Shown: positions 1 to 7,426, counted from the stretch's first letter. The stretch: 22,181 nucleotides of DNA from Chloracidobacterium sp. UBA3360 (GCA_002360555.1 DEQS01000072.1:13835-36015), one strand, 5' to 3'. Notes: generated by a model not told the origin, from the sequence alone. Program-made: numbers and translations.

Positions 1-162
1 ACACAGGTCCTCTTCGAAAAGATCGACGGCGTCAATTTCCTCTCACAGATCCGCGTCCGCGGCGAATCCGCGGGCAAATCTATCAACATTTCCAAAGCCG
101 ACGTGCGACAGATCGCCAAAGTCAAAAGGAAAAATTCCAACACCGACACGTCCGGACTATAA
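1..162 (+). CDS. C-terminal fragment of an unidentified protein
   Basis: An open frame runs from the first base and ends with TAA at 160-162, giving the last 53 residues of a protein whose start lies outside the window. The tail is basic and polar (VKRKNSNTDTSGL at the very end). The preceding part, with a GKSINISKADVRQI stretch, looks like alternating beta strands of a small barrel-type domain, but this is only an impression. I do not recognise the family. A strong terminator follows directly, so this is the last gene of its transcript and the next gene is expressed separately. Confidence 0.6.
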   Translation, partial: TQVLFEKIDGVNFLSQIRVRGESAGKSINISKADVRQIAKVKRKNSNTDTSGL

Positions 163-184
163 AGTTTGTCCGATCAAAATAACG

Positions 185-218
185 AAAGAGTGCGGCACAA
201 CGACCGCACTCTTTTTTT
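185..218 (+). terminator. Rho-independent terminator
   Basis: A perfect stem of at least 9 bp (AGAGTGCGG at 187-195 with CCGCACTCT at 204-212) closes an 8-nt loop and is followed by a run of seven T. It lies 23 bases after the TAA of the partial first gene and ends that transcript. Confidence 0.9.
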
Positions 219-273
219 CATTGACTCGAGGGTTTCGTTTGCCTCAGACCGGATGTTTTCTTAGACTCATATC

Positions 274-720
274 ATGAGTTTAATGGAAACAATGGTCGCC
301 GAAATGACGGCGGCAATGAAGGCAAAAGACGCCGACAAACTATCAACCCTGCGGATGGTCAAGGCCAATCTAATGAACCGCAAGATCGAAAAAGGCGGCG
401 AGTTGACCGACGAAGAGGTCATGAAAGCCCTACAATCGCTGGTCAAGCAGCGGCGTGATTCGATCGAGCAGTATGAGAACGCCGGACGCAGCGACTTGGC
501 CGCCAAAGAAGCCGTCGAGATCGCCGTGATCGAGGTCTATCTGCCGCAAGCCGCGACCGCCGAAGAAGTCGAGGCCGCAGTTGCTGCGGCTGTTGCCGAA
601 ACCGGAGCGTCGTCTATGAAAGACATGGGCAATGTTATGAAAGCCGCTTTGGCACACCTCGCCGGAAAATCCGCCGACGGCAAGATGGTCAGTGAAGCGG
701 TCAAAGCAAAATTAACGTAA
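274..720 (+). CDS. yqeY: GatB/YqeY domain protein
   Basis: This 148-residue protein matches the stand-alone YqeY family over its whole length. It has the typical opening MSLMETMVAEMTAAMKAKD, the early segment LSTLRMVKANLMNRKIEKG, the helical QYENAGRSDLAAKEAVEIAVIEVYLP motif (shown here in parts, residues 66-91) and the C-terminal helical domain ending near KMVSEAVKAKL. Family knowledge: the fold equals the tail domain of the GatB subunit of tRNA amidotransferase and probably binds tRNA, but the role of free YqeY is not settled. It is cytosolic. The ATG at 274 is chosen because it reproduces the family N-terminus; there is no convincing Shine-Dalgarno sequence. It sits alone between a terminator upstream and the lipoprotein gene 31 bases downstream, with which it may be co-transcribed. 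Confidence 0.9.
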   Translation: MSLMETMVAEMTAAMKAKDADKLSTLRMVKANLMNRKIEKGGELTDEEVMKALQSLVKQRRDSIEQYENAGRSDLAAKEAVEIAVIEVYLPQAATAEEVEAAVAAAVAETGASSMKDMGNVMKAALAHLAGKSADGKMVSEAVKAKLT

Positions 721-751
721 CGATAAATAAGATCAAATAACCCGAGGAAAT

Positions 752-1261
752 ATGATAAAACAGATAGCTACTTTTGCGTTCGCCAGCCTGGGCCTGATGG
801 CATGCGGCGGAACTGCGACCAATACTAATACCAACACAAACGCGAACGCGGCCAACACTGCGGTTAATGCAAAACCGGCCAACACAAACACAGCAAATGC
901 CAACTCCGCCACAAACGCTAACACCGCCAAGCCTGCCGATGGCGAACCCACGCGGCTCTCGTTTAAGAAAGGCACCGACAATACGGTTGAGAATTTTGAC
1001 CTCGAACCCGGGCAGTCGAAAAAATTTGTAATCGGGGCGAAAAAAGGTCAAGACGTGACGATCGCTGACGCCGACAAAGCTGCTAAGATAACGATGATCA
1101 CCCCCGCAAAAGGAAAGCTCGTCGACGTAACCGCCGAACTCGGCAATTACAACGCGACAACCGTCGCTGACGGCGACCTAGTTTTCGAGATCAGCAATCC
1201 GACCAAGAAAAAGATCAAAGCCGCGATCAACGTAATGATCGTCACTATCGGCGACGATTAA
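752..1261 (+). CDS. Asn/Thr-rich lipoprotein
   Basis: This is a 169-residue predicted lipoprotein. A short signal peptide (MIKQIATFAFASLGLMAC) ends in a lipobox, L-M-A-C, with Cys18 as the lipidation site. Residues 20-62 are a low-complexity linker made almost only of Asn, Thr and Ala. The rest (about 68-169) is a compact beta-rich domain with many Lys and Asp and no Cys. The ATG at 752 has a good ribosome site (GAGGAA at 744-749). The linker would hold the globular domain away from the membrane. The domain itself resembles periplasmic or cell-surface beta-sandwich modules, but I do not recognise a named family. The gene ends just before a terminator, so it is the last gene of the yqeY transcript or a single unit. 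The same kind of linker recurs in the lipoprotein at 17789-18268. Confidence 0.85.
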   Translation: MIKQIATFAFASLGLMACGGTATNTNTNTNANAANTAVNAKPANTNTANANSATNANTAKPADGEPTRLSFKKGTDNTVENFDLEPGQSKKFVIGAKKGQDVTIADADKAAKITMITPAKGKLVDVTAELGNYNATTVADGDLVFEISNPTKKKIKAAINVMIVTIGDD

Positions 1262-1300
1262 TTATTTCTTAAGAACCTGATACTTTTTTACAAACGCTTT

Positions 1301-1329
1301 CGCCTTAACAGGTGAAGGCGTTTTTTTTT
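1301..1329 (+). terminator. Rho-independent terminator
   Basis: CGCCTT (1301-1306) pairs with AAGGCG (1315-1320), giving a 6-bp stem with an 8-nt loop, followed at once by nine T (1321-1329). It terminates the lipoprotein transcript. Confidence 0.85.
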
Positions 1330-1367
1330 GTGCATAAAATACACAGCCAAACGCCGCGAAATCTAAC

Positions 1368-1376
1368 AGGTGGTGA
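1368..1376 (+). promoter_or_regulatory. Shine-Dalgarno site deciding the start of the membrane protein
   Basis: AGGTGGTGA lies 5 bases before the ATG at 1382. It overlaps two in-frame GTG codons (1370 and 1373), which would otherwise extend the protein by four residues. The site makes ATG 1382 the better start. Confidence 0.65.
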
Positions 1377-1381
1377 CAATT

Positions 1382-2134
1382 ATGGCTACAAACATTGCGA
1401 CATTAAACCAGATGGCTGCCAACAAAGGTTGGTGGTCGCGTCTTACATTTGAGCACAAATTCTTTTTGGCTTTTTCGCTTTTTATCCCCCTGCTGACGGT
1501 CATCGGCTACGCGCAGACGTATTATCTCAAGCCGCTTTTTAACACACCGCCGCTGCCGAGCGGGCTCGTCCACCTACATGCTCTGCTGATGTCGTCGTGG
1601 ATCGTGCTGTTTGGCGTACAGGCGTATCTGGTGTCGTCAAAACGTATCAAGCTGCACATCTCGCTCGGGATGCTAGGCATATCACTTGCGACGGCGATGG
1701 TCATTATCGGCACGATGACGGGGCTCGCGGCACTAAAACGCGGCGTTGGATTTCCGGGCTATTCCCCGAGTGTTTTCTTTATGATACCGATGGGCGATAT
1801 GGTCGTTTTTCCGATCATTTTCGCCGCCGCGATCTATTACCGCAAAGACGCGGCCAGCCACAAACGGCTGATGCTTGTCACGATGCTCAATCTCATTGGC
1901 CCGTCGATCGCACGTCTGCCGCTGCCGTTCATACTAGATCTCGGCACGATATGGTTCTTTGGCCTGCCAAACCTTATTTCGTTTTCATTACTGGCGATCG
2001 ACACCTATCGCAGCGGCAAGCTGAACAAAGCATTTGCCGCAGGTGTCGCGTTGTCGTTCATTTCATGGCCGCTGCGTATGGCGATCGCCTACACCGAATC
2101 GTGGGAGCAATTTACAAACTGGTTAGTGAGTTAG
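1382..2134 (+). CDS. Multi-pass membrane protein, possibly haem-binding
   Basis: This 250-residue protein has about seven hydrophobic helices. Sparse His residues sit at helix ends: H64 and H66 (GLVHLHALLMSSW), H92 (KLHISLGMLG) and H160 (ASHKRLM). That His pattern with RxKLHxxLG and HKRLM resembles membrane domains of the DUF2306/cytochrome-b561-like type, so haem or metal binding is possible but unproven. I do not recognise the exact family and assign no function. The start at ATG 1382 is supported by the Shine-Dalgarno site at 1368-1376; GTG 1370 is the alternative. The gene follows a terminator, so it has its own promoter, although none is clear. It ends 27 bases from the end of the convergent TPR gene, with no obvious terminator between them. 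Confidence 0.75.
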   Translation: MATNIATLNQMAANKGWWSRLTFEHKFFLAFSLFIPLLTVIGYAQTYYLKPLFNTPPLPSGLVHLHALLMSSWIVLFGVQAYLVSSKRIKLHISLGMLGISLATAMVIIGTMTGLAALKRGVGFPGYSPSVFFMIPMGDMVVFPIIFAAAIYYRKDAASHKRLMLVTMLNLIGPSIARLPLPFILDLGTIWFFGLPNLISFSLLAIDTYRSGKLNKAFAAGVALSFISWPLRMAIAYTESWEQFTNWLVS

Positions 2135-2161
2135 ACGTAACAACTAACATCTAAAACGAAA

Positions 2162-2965
2162 TCAAGGCTTCTTTTCCAGCTCGGTGGCTTTCTTTTCGTC
2201 GGCGATCGCTAGGCTGATCTTTTTCAGTGCCCTGTAGGCCACTGCTCTTTTGCGGTAGTTATCCGCATAGGCAGGCTCAATGTCCAGCGATTTTGTGAGG
2301 TCGGCAACAGCCCCGTTAAAGTCCTTTTTATCCATTCGGGCGAGCCCCCGATAGTAGTATGCGTAAGCATGATCGGGTTTGAACTCCAATGCCTTGGTAA
2401 AGTCGGCGATCGCTCCATCGTGATCGCCCTTCATGTTTCTTGCGTAACCTCGGTTCGCGATCGATATCGCGTCTTTCGGGTCGAACTCGATCACTTTTGA
2501 AAGGTCAGCAATTAGGCCATCCCACTCGCTTTTGGCAAATCGCACACGGGATCGGTTTGAGTAGAATTCCTCAACGTTGGGTTTAAGAGAGATCGCCTTT
2601 GTATAGTCATCCAAAGCCCCGTCAAGGTCCTTTTTAGCAGCTCGCACAAATCCGCGATTGTTATAGAGTTCGGCGTAGTCAGGTTTGATCTCGATCGCCT
2701 TTGTAAGGTCGGCTATCGCTCCGTCGATATCCTTTTTGGCGAAACGGGCATCAGCTCGCCCGGCGTATGCCTCAAAATATTTGGCGTCCAGAGCTATCGC
2801 CCGCGTAAAACTAGCAATCGCACAATCGTAGTCTTCAAGTTCAATACAAACTTTCCCGCGATAGTTTTCTTCGAAAGCAGTTCCCTGTCCGAACCCCGTA
2901 GACGCCGACATTAAGCTCAAAAATACTAAACATGAAATAAATAGAACTTTAATGATGTGTTTCAC
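2162..2965 (-). CDS. Secreted tetratricopeptide-repeat protein
   Basis: This 267-residue protein starts with a signal peptide (VKHIIKVLFISCLVFLSLMS, then AxxFGQG) and continues as about seven consecutive TPR units of 34 residues. Each carries the W/Y-x-x-R-G and DGAIADxTKAIExxP signature. TPR arrays are protein-binding scaffolds; the partner here is unknown and the location is probably periplasmic. The GTG at 2965 is chosen as start because GGAGG lies 10 bases upstream, a signal peptide begins there, and a promoter and a terminator lie just upstream. The frame is open to 3124, but that extension would read through the terminator of the previous gene. The protein is a paralogue of its neighbour at 3121-3750 but has its own promoter. 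No terminator is seen before the convergent gene at 2134. Confidence 0.85.
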   Translation of the reverse strand: MKHIIKVLFISCLVFLSLMSASTGFGQGTAFEENYRGKVCIELEDYDCAIASFTRAIALDAKYFEAYAGRADARFAKKDIDGAIADLTKAIEIKPDYAELYNNRGFVRAAKKDLDGALDDYTKAISLKPNVEEFYSNRSRVRFAKSEWDGLIADLSKVIEFDPKDAISIANRGYARNMKGDHDGAIADFTKALEFKPDHAYAYYYRGLARMDKKDFNGAVADLTKSLDIEPAYADNYRKRAVAYRALKKISLAIADEKKATELEKKP

Positions 2966-2975
2966 GTCGGTGCAG

Positions 2976-2980
2976 CCTCC
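2976..2980 (-). promoter_or_regulatory. Shine-Dalgarno GGAGG for the TPR gene
   Basis: On the minus strand GGAGG stands 10 bases before GTG 2965. It fixes the start of the TPR protein well inside the longer open frame. Confidence 0.65.
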
Positions 2981-2999
2981 AAATGCGAATCTGTTGTGA

Positions 3000-3028
3000 A
3001 TCGTAGCACCGGGTTCTTCGTTGTTCAA
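3000..3028 (-). promoter_or_regulatory. Predicted sigma70-type promoter for the TPR gene
   Basis: On the minus strand TTGAAC (3028-3023) and TACGAT (3005-3000) are separated by exactly 17 bases, each matching 4 of 6 consensus positions. Transcription would begin near 2993, leaving a leader of roughly 28 bases with the GGAGG site. The -35 box abuts the terminator of the upstream gene. Confidence 0.45.
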
Positions 3029-3029
3029 G

Positions 3030-3055
3030 AAAAAAACCTCGTCGGAAGACGAGGC
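3030..3055 (-). terminator. Rho-independent terminator after the upstream TPR gene
   Basis: On the minus strand CCTCGTC and GACGAGG form a 7-bp GC-rich stem with a TTCC tetraloop, followed by six to seven T. It lies 66 bases past the stop at 3121 and separates the two TPR genes into different transcripts. Confidence 0.85.
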
Positions 3056-3120
3056 ACACTTGACGCTCCAAAATGCAAAATTTCCGATGTCATACTCATC
3101 TCCCATTAGTTTCTTCACAT

Positions 3121-3750
3121 TCATTTAGGTTTGTAGGTTAATTCAAGAAATTTTTGCTTTGCTTCGGCCGCATTTTTGTCATCCGCCTCGGCTAACGCTG
3201 TCATCCCGAGTGCTCGATAGGCCTCTGCCCGCCTCTCGAATGCGGCAAAGTACAACGGATTGGATTCAATCGCCTTTCCGTAGTCCGCTATGGCCCCGTC
3301 GTAGTCCTTTAAGCTCGATCTCAGCCGCCCACGAGATAGATAGACACTATCGTTGAACTTATCCGTGGGGTTGAGCTTTAGAGCCGTGTCGTAATCGGCA
3401 AGGGCCGATTTAGAATTACCTAATGCCGCATGGGCATCCGCTCGAGCCTTGAAAAAATTGGCCTTTGTCGGATCTAGCTTGATCGCCCCCGAATAATCGT
3501 CGACGGCACCGGCTAGATCGCCTTTTTGCGATCGATATGCACCACGCGTGAAGTACGCTTTGGCTGAGTTTGGATTGAGGTTGATGGCCGCAGTACAGTC
3601 CGCGATCGCTCCGTCGAGGTCATTACTGACTAAGCTTTTTGTGAAGGCACTTTTTAGCAACTCCTCCTCGGATTTTTGGCCGAATGCGGCACCTGTAAAG
3701 AGGACAAAGAAAATGGCTGCGGTCACCAAAAGGTTATTCATATTTTTCAT
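3121..3750 (-). CDS. Secreted tetratricopeptide-repeat protein (paralogue)
   Basis: This 209-residue protein has an N-terminal signal peptide (MKNMNNLLVTAAIFFVLFTG, then AAFGQ) and about five TPR units with the same DGAIADYxKAI consensus as the gene at 2162-2965. It is probably a periplasmic scaffold with an unknown partner. The start is placed at ATG 3750 because the purine-rich AGGGGCGGG (3762-3754) precedes it. The frame continues upstream to 3777 without support, and an ATG three codons downstream is also possible. It follows the small membrane protein gene by 54 bases without a terminator, so the two are likely co-transcribed. The transcript ends at 3030-3055. The repeat units are close enough to the neighbouring gene to suggest local duplication, with loss or gain of two units. 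Confidence 0.85.
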   Translation of the reverse strand: MKNMNNLLVTAAIFFVLFTGAAFGQKSEEELLKSAFTKSLVSNDLDGAIADCTAAINLNPNSAKAYFTRGAYRSQKGDLAGAVDDYSGAIKLDPTKANFFKARADAHAALGNSKSALADYDTALKLNPTDKFNDSVYLSRGRLRSSLKDYDGAIADYGKAIESNPLYFAAFERRAEAYRALGMTALAEADDKNAAEAKQKFLELTYKPK

Positions 3751-3804
3751 TATCCCGCCCCTTACGTTCACCATCAATAAATTAGGGTCTCACGATGAAG
3801 CCAT

Positions 3805-4152
3805 TTATTTCCTTTTGGTTAGGGTAAAGTCGAACGGGTCTTTATCCGGACTTTCGCTCCATTTTCCAATGATCTTGTTACCGCTTAGCTTCGCAATAGC
3901 CCTTTGGCCTCGCTCGAAGGACATGGTCAATGACTCTCCATTAAGATTGTAAGTGCCCGACATTTCTCGCTCGAACATATCCTCGTATGCCACGGCTCCG
4001 CCATTCTTAAAGCACAGTTCCATACCATCATCGTCCCAACAGGTACCCTGGAGAACATCTGCTCCCTGCACCTTTTCTGTTAGTGCAATTTGAAAAGTCA
4101 GCCCGCTGACGATCAGAGCAACTATTAAAATCACTATCTTAGTAATTCGCAT
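3805..4152 (-). CDS. Small membrane-anchored or secreted protein of unknown function
   Basis: This 115-residue protein has a basic start (MRITK) and one hydrophobic segment (residues 5-24) that could be a signal peptide or an anchor. The remaining 85 residues look like a small beta domain with two Cys (C38 in GTCWDDDG and C47 in ELCFKNGG), which could form a disulfide after export. The SGTYNLNGESLTM and SGNKIIGKW strands recall lipocalin-like small barrels, a weak resemblance only. The ATG at 4152 has GAGGA 5 bases upstream. A plausible promoter lies at 4208-4237. The gene is first in a probable two-gene unit with the TPR gene at 3121-3750. I assign no function. Confidence 0.75.
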   Translation of the reverse strand: MRITKIVILIVALIVSGLTFQIALTEKVQGADVLQGTCWDDDGMELCFKNGGAVAYEDMFEREMSGTYNLNGESLTMSFERGQRAIAKLSGNKIIGKWSESPDKDPFDFTLTKRK

Positions 4153-4207
4153 TTTAATCCTCGCTTTCTAAAAATACTGACACGGCAATATTGACTTGTA
4201 TTAGGTA

Positions 4208-4237
4208 ATTAGTACTCCTATCCGATTTTCCAGTCAA
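4208..4237 (-). promoter_or_regulatory. Predicted sigma70-type promoter
   Basis: On the minus strand TTGACT (4237-4232; 5 of 6) is followed after 18 bases by ACTAAT (4213-4208; 4 of 6). It lies 55 bases before the ATG at 4152 and just downstream of the dnaJ terminator, where a new promoter is required. Confidence 0.45.
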
Positions 4238-4254
4238 TACCTTTTTGAGCACGG

Positions 4255-4285
4255 AAAAAGGCCCCGTCCAAAGACGAGGCCTTTT
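4255..4285 (-). terminator. Rho-independent terminator after dnaJ
   Basis: On the minus strand a 13-bp stem with one G-U pair (AAAAGGCCTCGTC against GACGGGGCCTTTT, loop TTTG) runs into T5. It begins 24 bases after the dnaJ stop and ends the heat-shock cluster. Its GCCTCGTC/GACG core is shared with the terminator at 3030-3055. Confidence 0.88.
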
Positions 4286-4308
4286 GAATCAAGCTTGTTG
4301 GTAAATGT

Positions 4309-5412
4309 CTAGCCGAAGATATTCCGCACCTTGTCGATAAATGATTCGTCCGAAAAATCGACATCCTCGATCTCGGAGAGTTGTTCGAGTAGTTTTCGCT
4401 GTTCTTTGGTCAGGGTTTTTGGTGTCACAACCGTAGCCGCGACGAAAAGGTCGCCGTGGCCGCGGGCGGCGAGGTTTGGCATTCCCTTGCCTTTGACGCG
4501 AAAGACGGTGCCGGTCTGGGTTCCGGGCGGGACTTTGAGGTCTTCTTCGCCGTCGAGGGTTTTGACTTTGATGTCGGCACCGAGAGCCGCCTGGGCAAAC
4601 GTGACCGGAACTGCGGAGTAAAGATTCGCTCCCTGACGCTCAAACTGTTCGTGCTCTGCTACGTGCAGGACGATGAACAGATCGCCAGACGGGCCGCCGT
4701 TGACGCCGCCTTCGCCCTCGCCGGTCACGCGTAGGCGTGAGCCGGTTTCGACACCCGCAGGTATCTTGATCTCGATGGTCTTTTCTTTCTCGACACGGCC
4801 AGCTCCGCGGCATTTATTGCACGGTGTTTTGATGATCTGGCCCTTGCCTTGGCAGTTGCCACAGGTACGCATGACGCTGAAAAAGCCCTGCTGATAACGT
4901 GTCTGGCCGCTGCCTTGACAGGTGATGCAGCTTTCGGCGGTCGTGCCTTTTTCGGCACCGGAACCGGAACATTCGTCGCATTTTTCGAGACGCGGGATGC
5001 GGAGCTTTTCGTCTTTACCTGTCGCTGCGTCCTCAAGCGTTATCTCAAGATCGTAACGCAGATCCGAACCGCGTTGGACGGACGTTCGTCGCCGCCCTTG
5101 CTGCCCGCCAAACATATCGCCGAAACCAAAGATGTCGAAAATATCCTCGATATTCGAAAATCCGGGATCAAAACCACCCGCACCAGAACCAACGCCCTGA
5201 TGGCCAAACCGGTCGTAAGCGGCCCGTTTTTGGGGGTCCGATAGCACAGCATAAGCCTCCGCGGCTTCTTTAAATTTATCTTCGGCGGCGGCGTCACCAG
5301 GGTTTTTATCCGGGTGATGCTGCACCGCGAGACTGCGATACGCGCGTTTGATCTCGGCGTCGGTCGCCGTTTTTGAAACGCCTAAAACTTCGTAATAATC
5401 TCTTTTACTCAT
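4309..5412 (-). CDS. dnaJ: Chaperone protein DnaJ
   Basis: This 367-residue full-length class I (type A) J-protein stimulates the DnaK ATPase and delivers unfolded clients in the cytosol. Residues 1-70 are the J domain with the HPD triad at 33-35. Residues 71-105 are the Gly/Phe region, including a DIFDIFGFGDMFGG segment. Four zinc-binding CxxCxGxG repeats follow: C145DECSGSG, C162ITCQGSG, C184GNCQGKG and C198NKCRGAG. The C-terminal substrate-binding and dimerisation domains end in VRNIFG. Length and domain order are normal. ATG 5412 gives the canonical SKRDYYEVLGV start, but no Shine-Dalgarno is visible. The gene follows dnaK by 169 bases, and that gap holds two strong hairpins, so dnaJ may be partly uncoupled from hrcA-grpE-dnaK. 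Its own terminator lies downstream. Confidence 0.97.
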   Translation of the reverse strand: MSKRDYYEVLGVSKTATDAEIKRAYRSLAVQHHPDKNPGDAAAEDKFKEAAEAYAVLSDPQKRAAYDRFGHQGVGSGAGGFDPGFSNIEDIFDIFGFGDMFGGQQGRRRTSVQRGSDLRYDLEITLEDAATGKDEKLRIPRLEKCDECSGSGAEKGTTAESCITCQGSGQTRYQQGFFSVMRTCGNCQGKGQIIKTPCNKCRGAGRVEKEKTIEIKIPAGVETGSRLRVTGEGEGGVNGGPSGDLFIVLHVAEHEQFERQGANLYSAVPVTFAQAALGADIKVKTLDGEEDLKVPPGTQTGTVFRVKGKGMPNLAARGHGDLFVAATVVTPKTLTKEQRKLLEQLSEIEDVDFSDESFIDKVRNIFG

Positions 5413-5449
5413 TTAATACAATTTCAAATTTGCGATCTGAAATTTCAAA

Positions 5450-5479
5450 AGCGTCAGTCCATCCGTATGAACTGACGCT
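5450..5479 (-). terminator. Hairpin upstream of dnaJ, possible weak terminator
   Basis: AGCGTCAGT (5450-5458) and ACTGACGCT (5471-5479) form a perfect 9-bp stem with a 12-nt loop. On the minus strand it is followed by only TTTTG, so it could be a weak terminator or a partial readthrough point between dnaK and dnaJ. On the plus strand the downstream CTTATTATTTT is also T-rich. Strand and role are uncertain. Confidence 0.45.
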
Positions 5480-5520
5480 CTTATTATTTTGCGACATTGC
5501 CTGACTTTTCTCAAGCGCAT

Positions 5521-5578
5521 GGAGTCCCGCCTTTAGGCGGCAACCGCTTGAAAGAGCGCCGCCTAAAGGCGGGATTCC
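5521..5578. repeat. Long palindromic element between dnaK and dnaJ (REP-like)
   Basis: Positions 5521-5540 pair with 5559-5578 over 20 bp with a single G-T wobble. The loop is 18 nt and can form its own short CGCT/AGCG stem. Each arm also contains the palindrome CCGCCTTTAGGCGG, so the element may fold as one long hairpin or as two small ones, as REP elements do. It begins four bases after the dnaK stop on the minus strand, where it could protect the hrcA-grpE-dnaK mRNA from 3' decay or lower dnaJ expression. It lacks a T tract, so it is not a standard terminator. Confidence 0.8.
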
Positions 5579-5581
5579 AAA

Positions 5582-7387
5582 CTAAGTCATCGTCAGCATC
5601 GCTGCGGTGATCTTGTTGGCGGCGGTTTCGACGTTGCCGAGCTGGATCTTGATCTCGTCAACGCTCGTCGTTGAGAGGGCTGCATCAGCGTCATTGAGAA
5701 CGGCGTTGATGGCCTGCTGCTCCTCAAGCTCGAACGATTTTCCGACCTCGTTCATCGCACGGCGGGCGTTCTTGATGAGCGTGTCGAGGCGGTTTTTTTC
5801 GACGATCAGTTCTTTTTCGTCGCGATCTTTTTCGATCGAAGTTTCGGCTTCGATGATGAGGCGTTCGATCTCGTCCGGAGCGAGACCCGACGAAGGCGTG
5901 ATCTGAACGGCCTGTTCGAGACCGGTCATCTTGTCCTTAGCCGATACGCTGACGATACCGTTGGCGTCGATCTCAAACGTCACATCGACCTGCGGCACAC
6001 CGCGGGGTGCGGGCGGGATGCCGACGAGTTCGAACTTAGCGAGGCTGCGATTAGCGCTCGATATTTCGCGTTCGCCCTGTAAAATATGGATCTCGACCGA
6101 CTGCTGATTATCGACAACGGTCGTGAATGTCATCGTGTTCTTTAGCGGGATGGTCGAGTTTCGCGGGATAAGTTTGACGAACAAACCGCCGCGAGTCTCA
6201 AGGCCAAGCGAAAGAGGCAGCACGTCGAGCAGGACGATGTCCTTAACGTCGCCCGTGAGCACGCCGCCCTGGATCGCCGCACCCATAGCGACGACTTCGT
6301 CGGGGTTGATCTCGGCTGACGGCTCTTTGCCAAAAACTTCGGTCACGGTCTTGGTGATGATCGGCGAACGCGTCTGGCCGCCGACGAGGATCACCTTGTC
6401 GATGTCCGAAGGCTGCAGCTTTGCGTCCCAGAGAGCTTTCTGACACGGCTCGACCGATCCCTCGACCAGGTCGAGTACAAGTTCCTCAAATTTTTCACGC
6501 GTAAGCGTTGCGTTAATGTGCTTTGGCCCGGTGGCGTCCGCCGCGATAAACGGTAGGCTGACGGTCGTTTCGGCGACGCTTGAGAGTTCGCATTTGGCAC
6601 GCTCAGCGGCTTCCTTAAGACGCTGTAGAGCAAGGCGGTCGGTGCGAAGGTCGATGCCGTGCTCGGCCTGAAAACCTTCGACCAGCCAATCGATGATGCG
6701 GTGGTCAAAATCCTCACCGCCGAGAAATGTGTTACCCGATGTCGAGAGCACCTCGAAAACACCGTCGTTTATCTCAAGTATCGAGATATCAAACGTACCG
6801 CCGCCGAGGTCATATACGGCGATCTTTTCGTTCTTATTTTTGCCAAAACCATAAGCGAGGGCAGCGGCCGTAGGCTCGTTGATGATGCGTTCGACCTCGA
6901 GGCCGGCGATCTTACCGGCGTCGCGGGTCGCCTGTCGCTGCATATCGTCAAAATACGCGGGGACCGTGATGATCGCTTCGGTGATCTTGTCGCCGAGAAA
7001 TTCTTCGGCGGCGAGCTTTAATCTTTGCAGCACGATTGCCGATATCTCAGGCGGGCTGTAGATGCGGTCGAGCACGCGGATATGGGCGTCGCCGTTCGGA
7101 GCCTTGCAGATGTCAAAAGGCACGGTCGTGCGCATCTTTTCGACCTCGGGGGCGTCAAACTTACGCCCGATCAGACGCTTGACCGCGTATAGCGTATTTG
7201 CCGCGTTGGTCACGGCCTGACGCTTGGCGATCTGGCCGACCAGACGCTCGTCTTTGTCGGTAAAACCGACGACCGACGGCGTTGTGCGGCCGCCTTCTTT
7301 GTTAGAGATGATCTGCACCGTGCCGCCTTCTAAAACAGAAACGCAGCAGTTTGTCGTGCCCAGATCGATGCCTATTACTTTGCCCAT
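5582..7387 (-). CDS. dnaK: Chaperone protein DnaK (Hsp70)
   Basis: This 601-residue Hsp70 is an ATP-driven cytosolic chaperone that works with DnaJ and GrpE. The ATPase domain shows the IGIDLGTTN phosphate loop (residues 5-13), DLGGGTFD (193-200) and ILVGGQTRSP (333-342). The interdomain linker is VLLDVLPLSLG (385-395). The substrate-binding beta domain includes HILQGERE and FELVGIPPAPRGVPQ, followed by a helical lid. At 601 residues it is shorter than the usual 635-640, because the protein ends with the lid (AANKITAAMLTMT) and lacks the disordered acidic tail with the EEVD-like end. The second Cys in GTTNCCVSVLEGG replaces the usual Ser-Cys pair. ATG 7387 has AAGGA a few bases upstream. It is third in the hrcA-grpE-dnaK order, 39 bases after grpE. 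The genome may hold another DnaK. Confidence 0.96.
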   Translation of the reverse strand: MGKVIGIDLGTTNCCVSVLEGGTVQIISNKEGGRTTPSVVGFTDKDERLVGQIAKRQAVTNAANTLYAVKRLIGRKFDAPEVEKMRTTVPFDICKAPNGDAHIRVLDRIYSPPEISAIVLQRLKLAAEEFLGDKITEAIITVPAYFDDMQRQATRDAGKIAGLEVERIINEPTAAALAYGFGKNKNEKIAVYDLGGGTFDISILEINDGVFEVLSTSGNTFLGGEDFDHRIIDWLVEGFQAEHGIDLRTDRLALQRLKEAAERAKCELSSVAETTVSLPFIAADATGPKHINATLTREKFEELVLDLVEGSVEPCQKALWDAKLQPSDIDKVILVGGQTRSPIITKTVTEVFGKEPSAEINPDEVVAMGAAIQGGVLTGDVKDIVLLDVLPLSLGLETRGGLFVKLIPRNSTIPLKNTMTFTTVVDNQQSVEIHILQGEREISSANRSLAKFELVGIPPAPRGVPQVDVTFEIDANGIVSVSAKDKMTGLEQAVQITPSSGLAPDEIERLIIEAETSIEKDRDEKELIVEKNRLDTLIKNARRAMNEVGKSFELEEQQAINAVLNDADAALSTTSVDEIKIQLGNVETAANKITAAMLTMT

Positions 7388-7426
7388 AGTATTGTCCTTA
7401 GTGCTTTGTTGCAGCCTCTGGCGAGG

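Noticed and set aside
2966..3124. N-terminal extension of the TPR protein to a start at 3124
   Set aside because: It would cross the terminator at 3030-3055 and a predicted promoter, and it lacks a ribosome site. GTG 2965 has GGAGG and a signal peptide.
4849..5244. Plus-strand open frame of 131 codons opposite dnaJ
   Set aside because: It is the antisense of a certain gene (the dnaJ zinc-finger region) with no ribosome site. It is treated as a shadow frame, like others opposite dnaK, hrcA and the GT-C gene.
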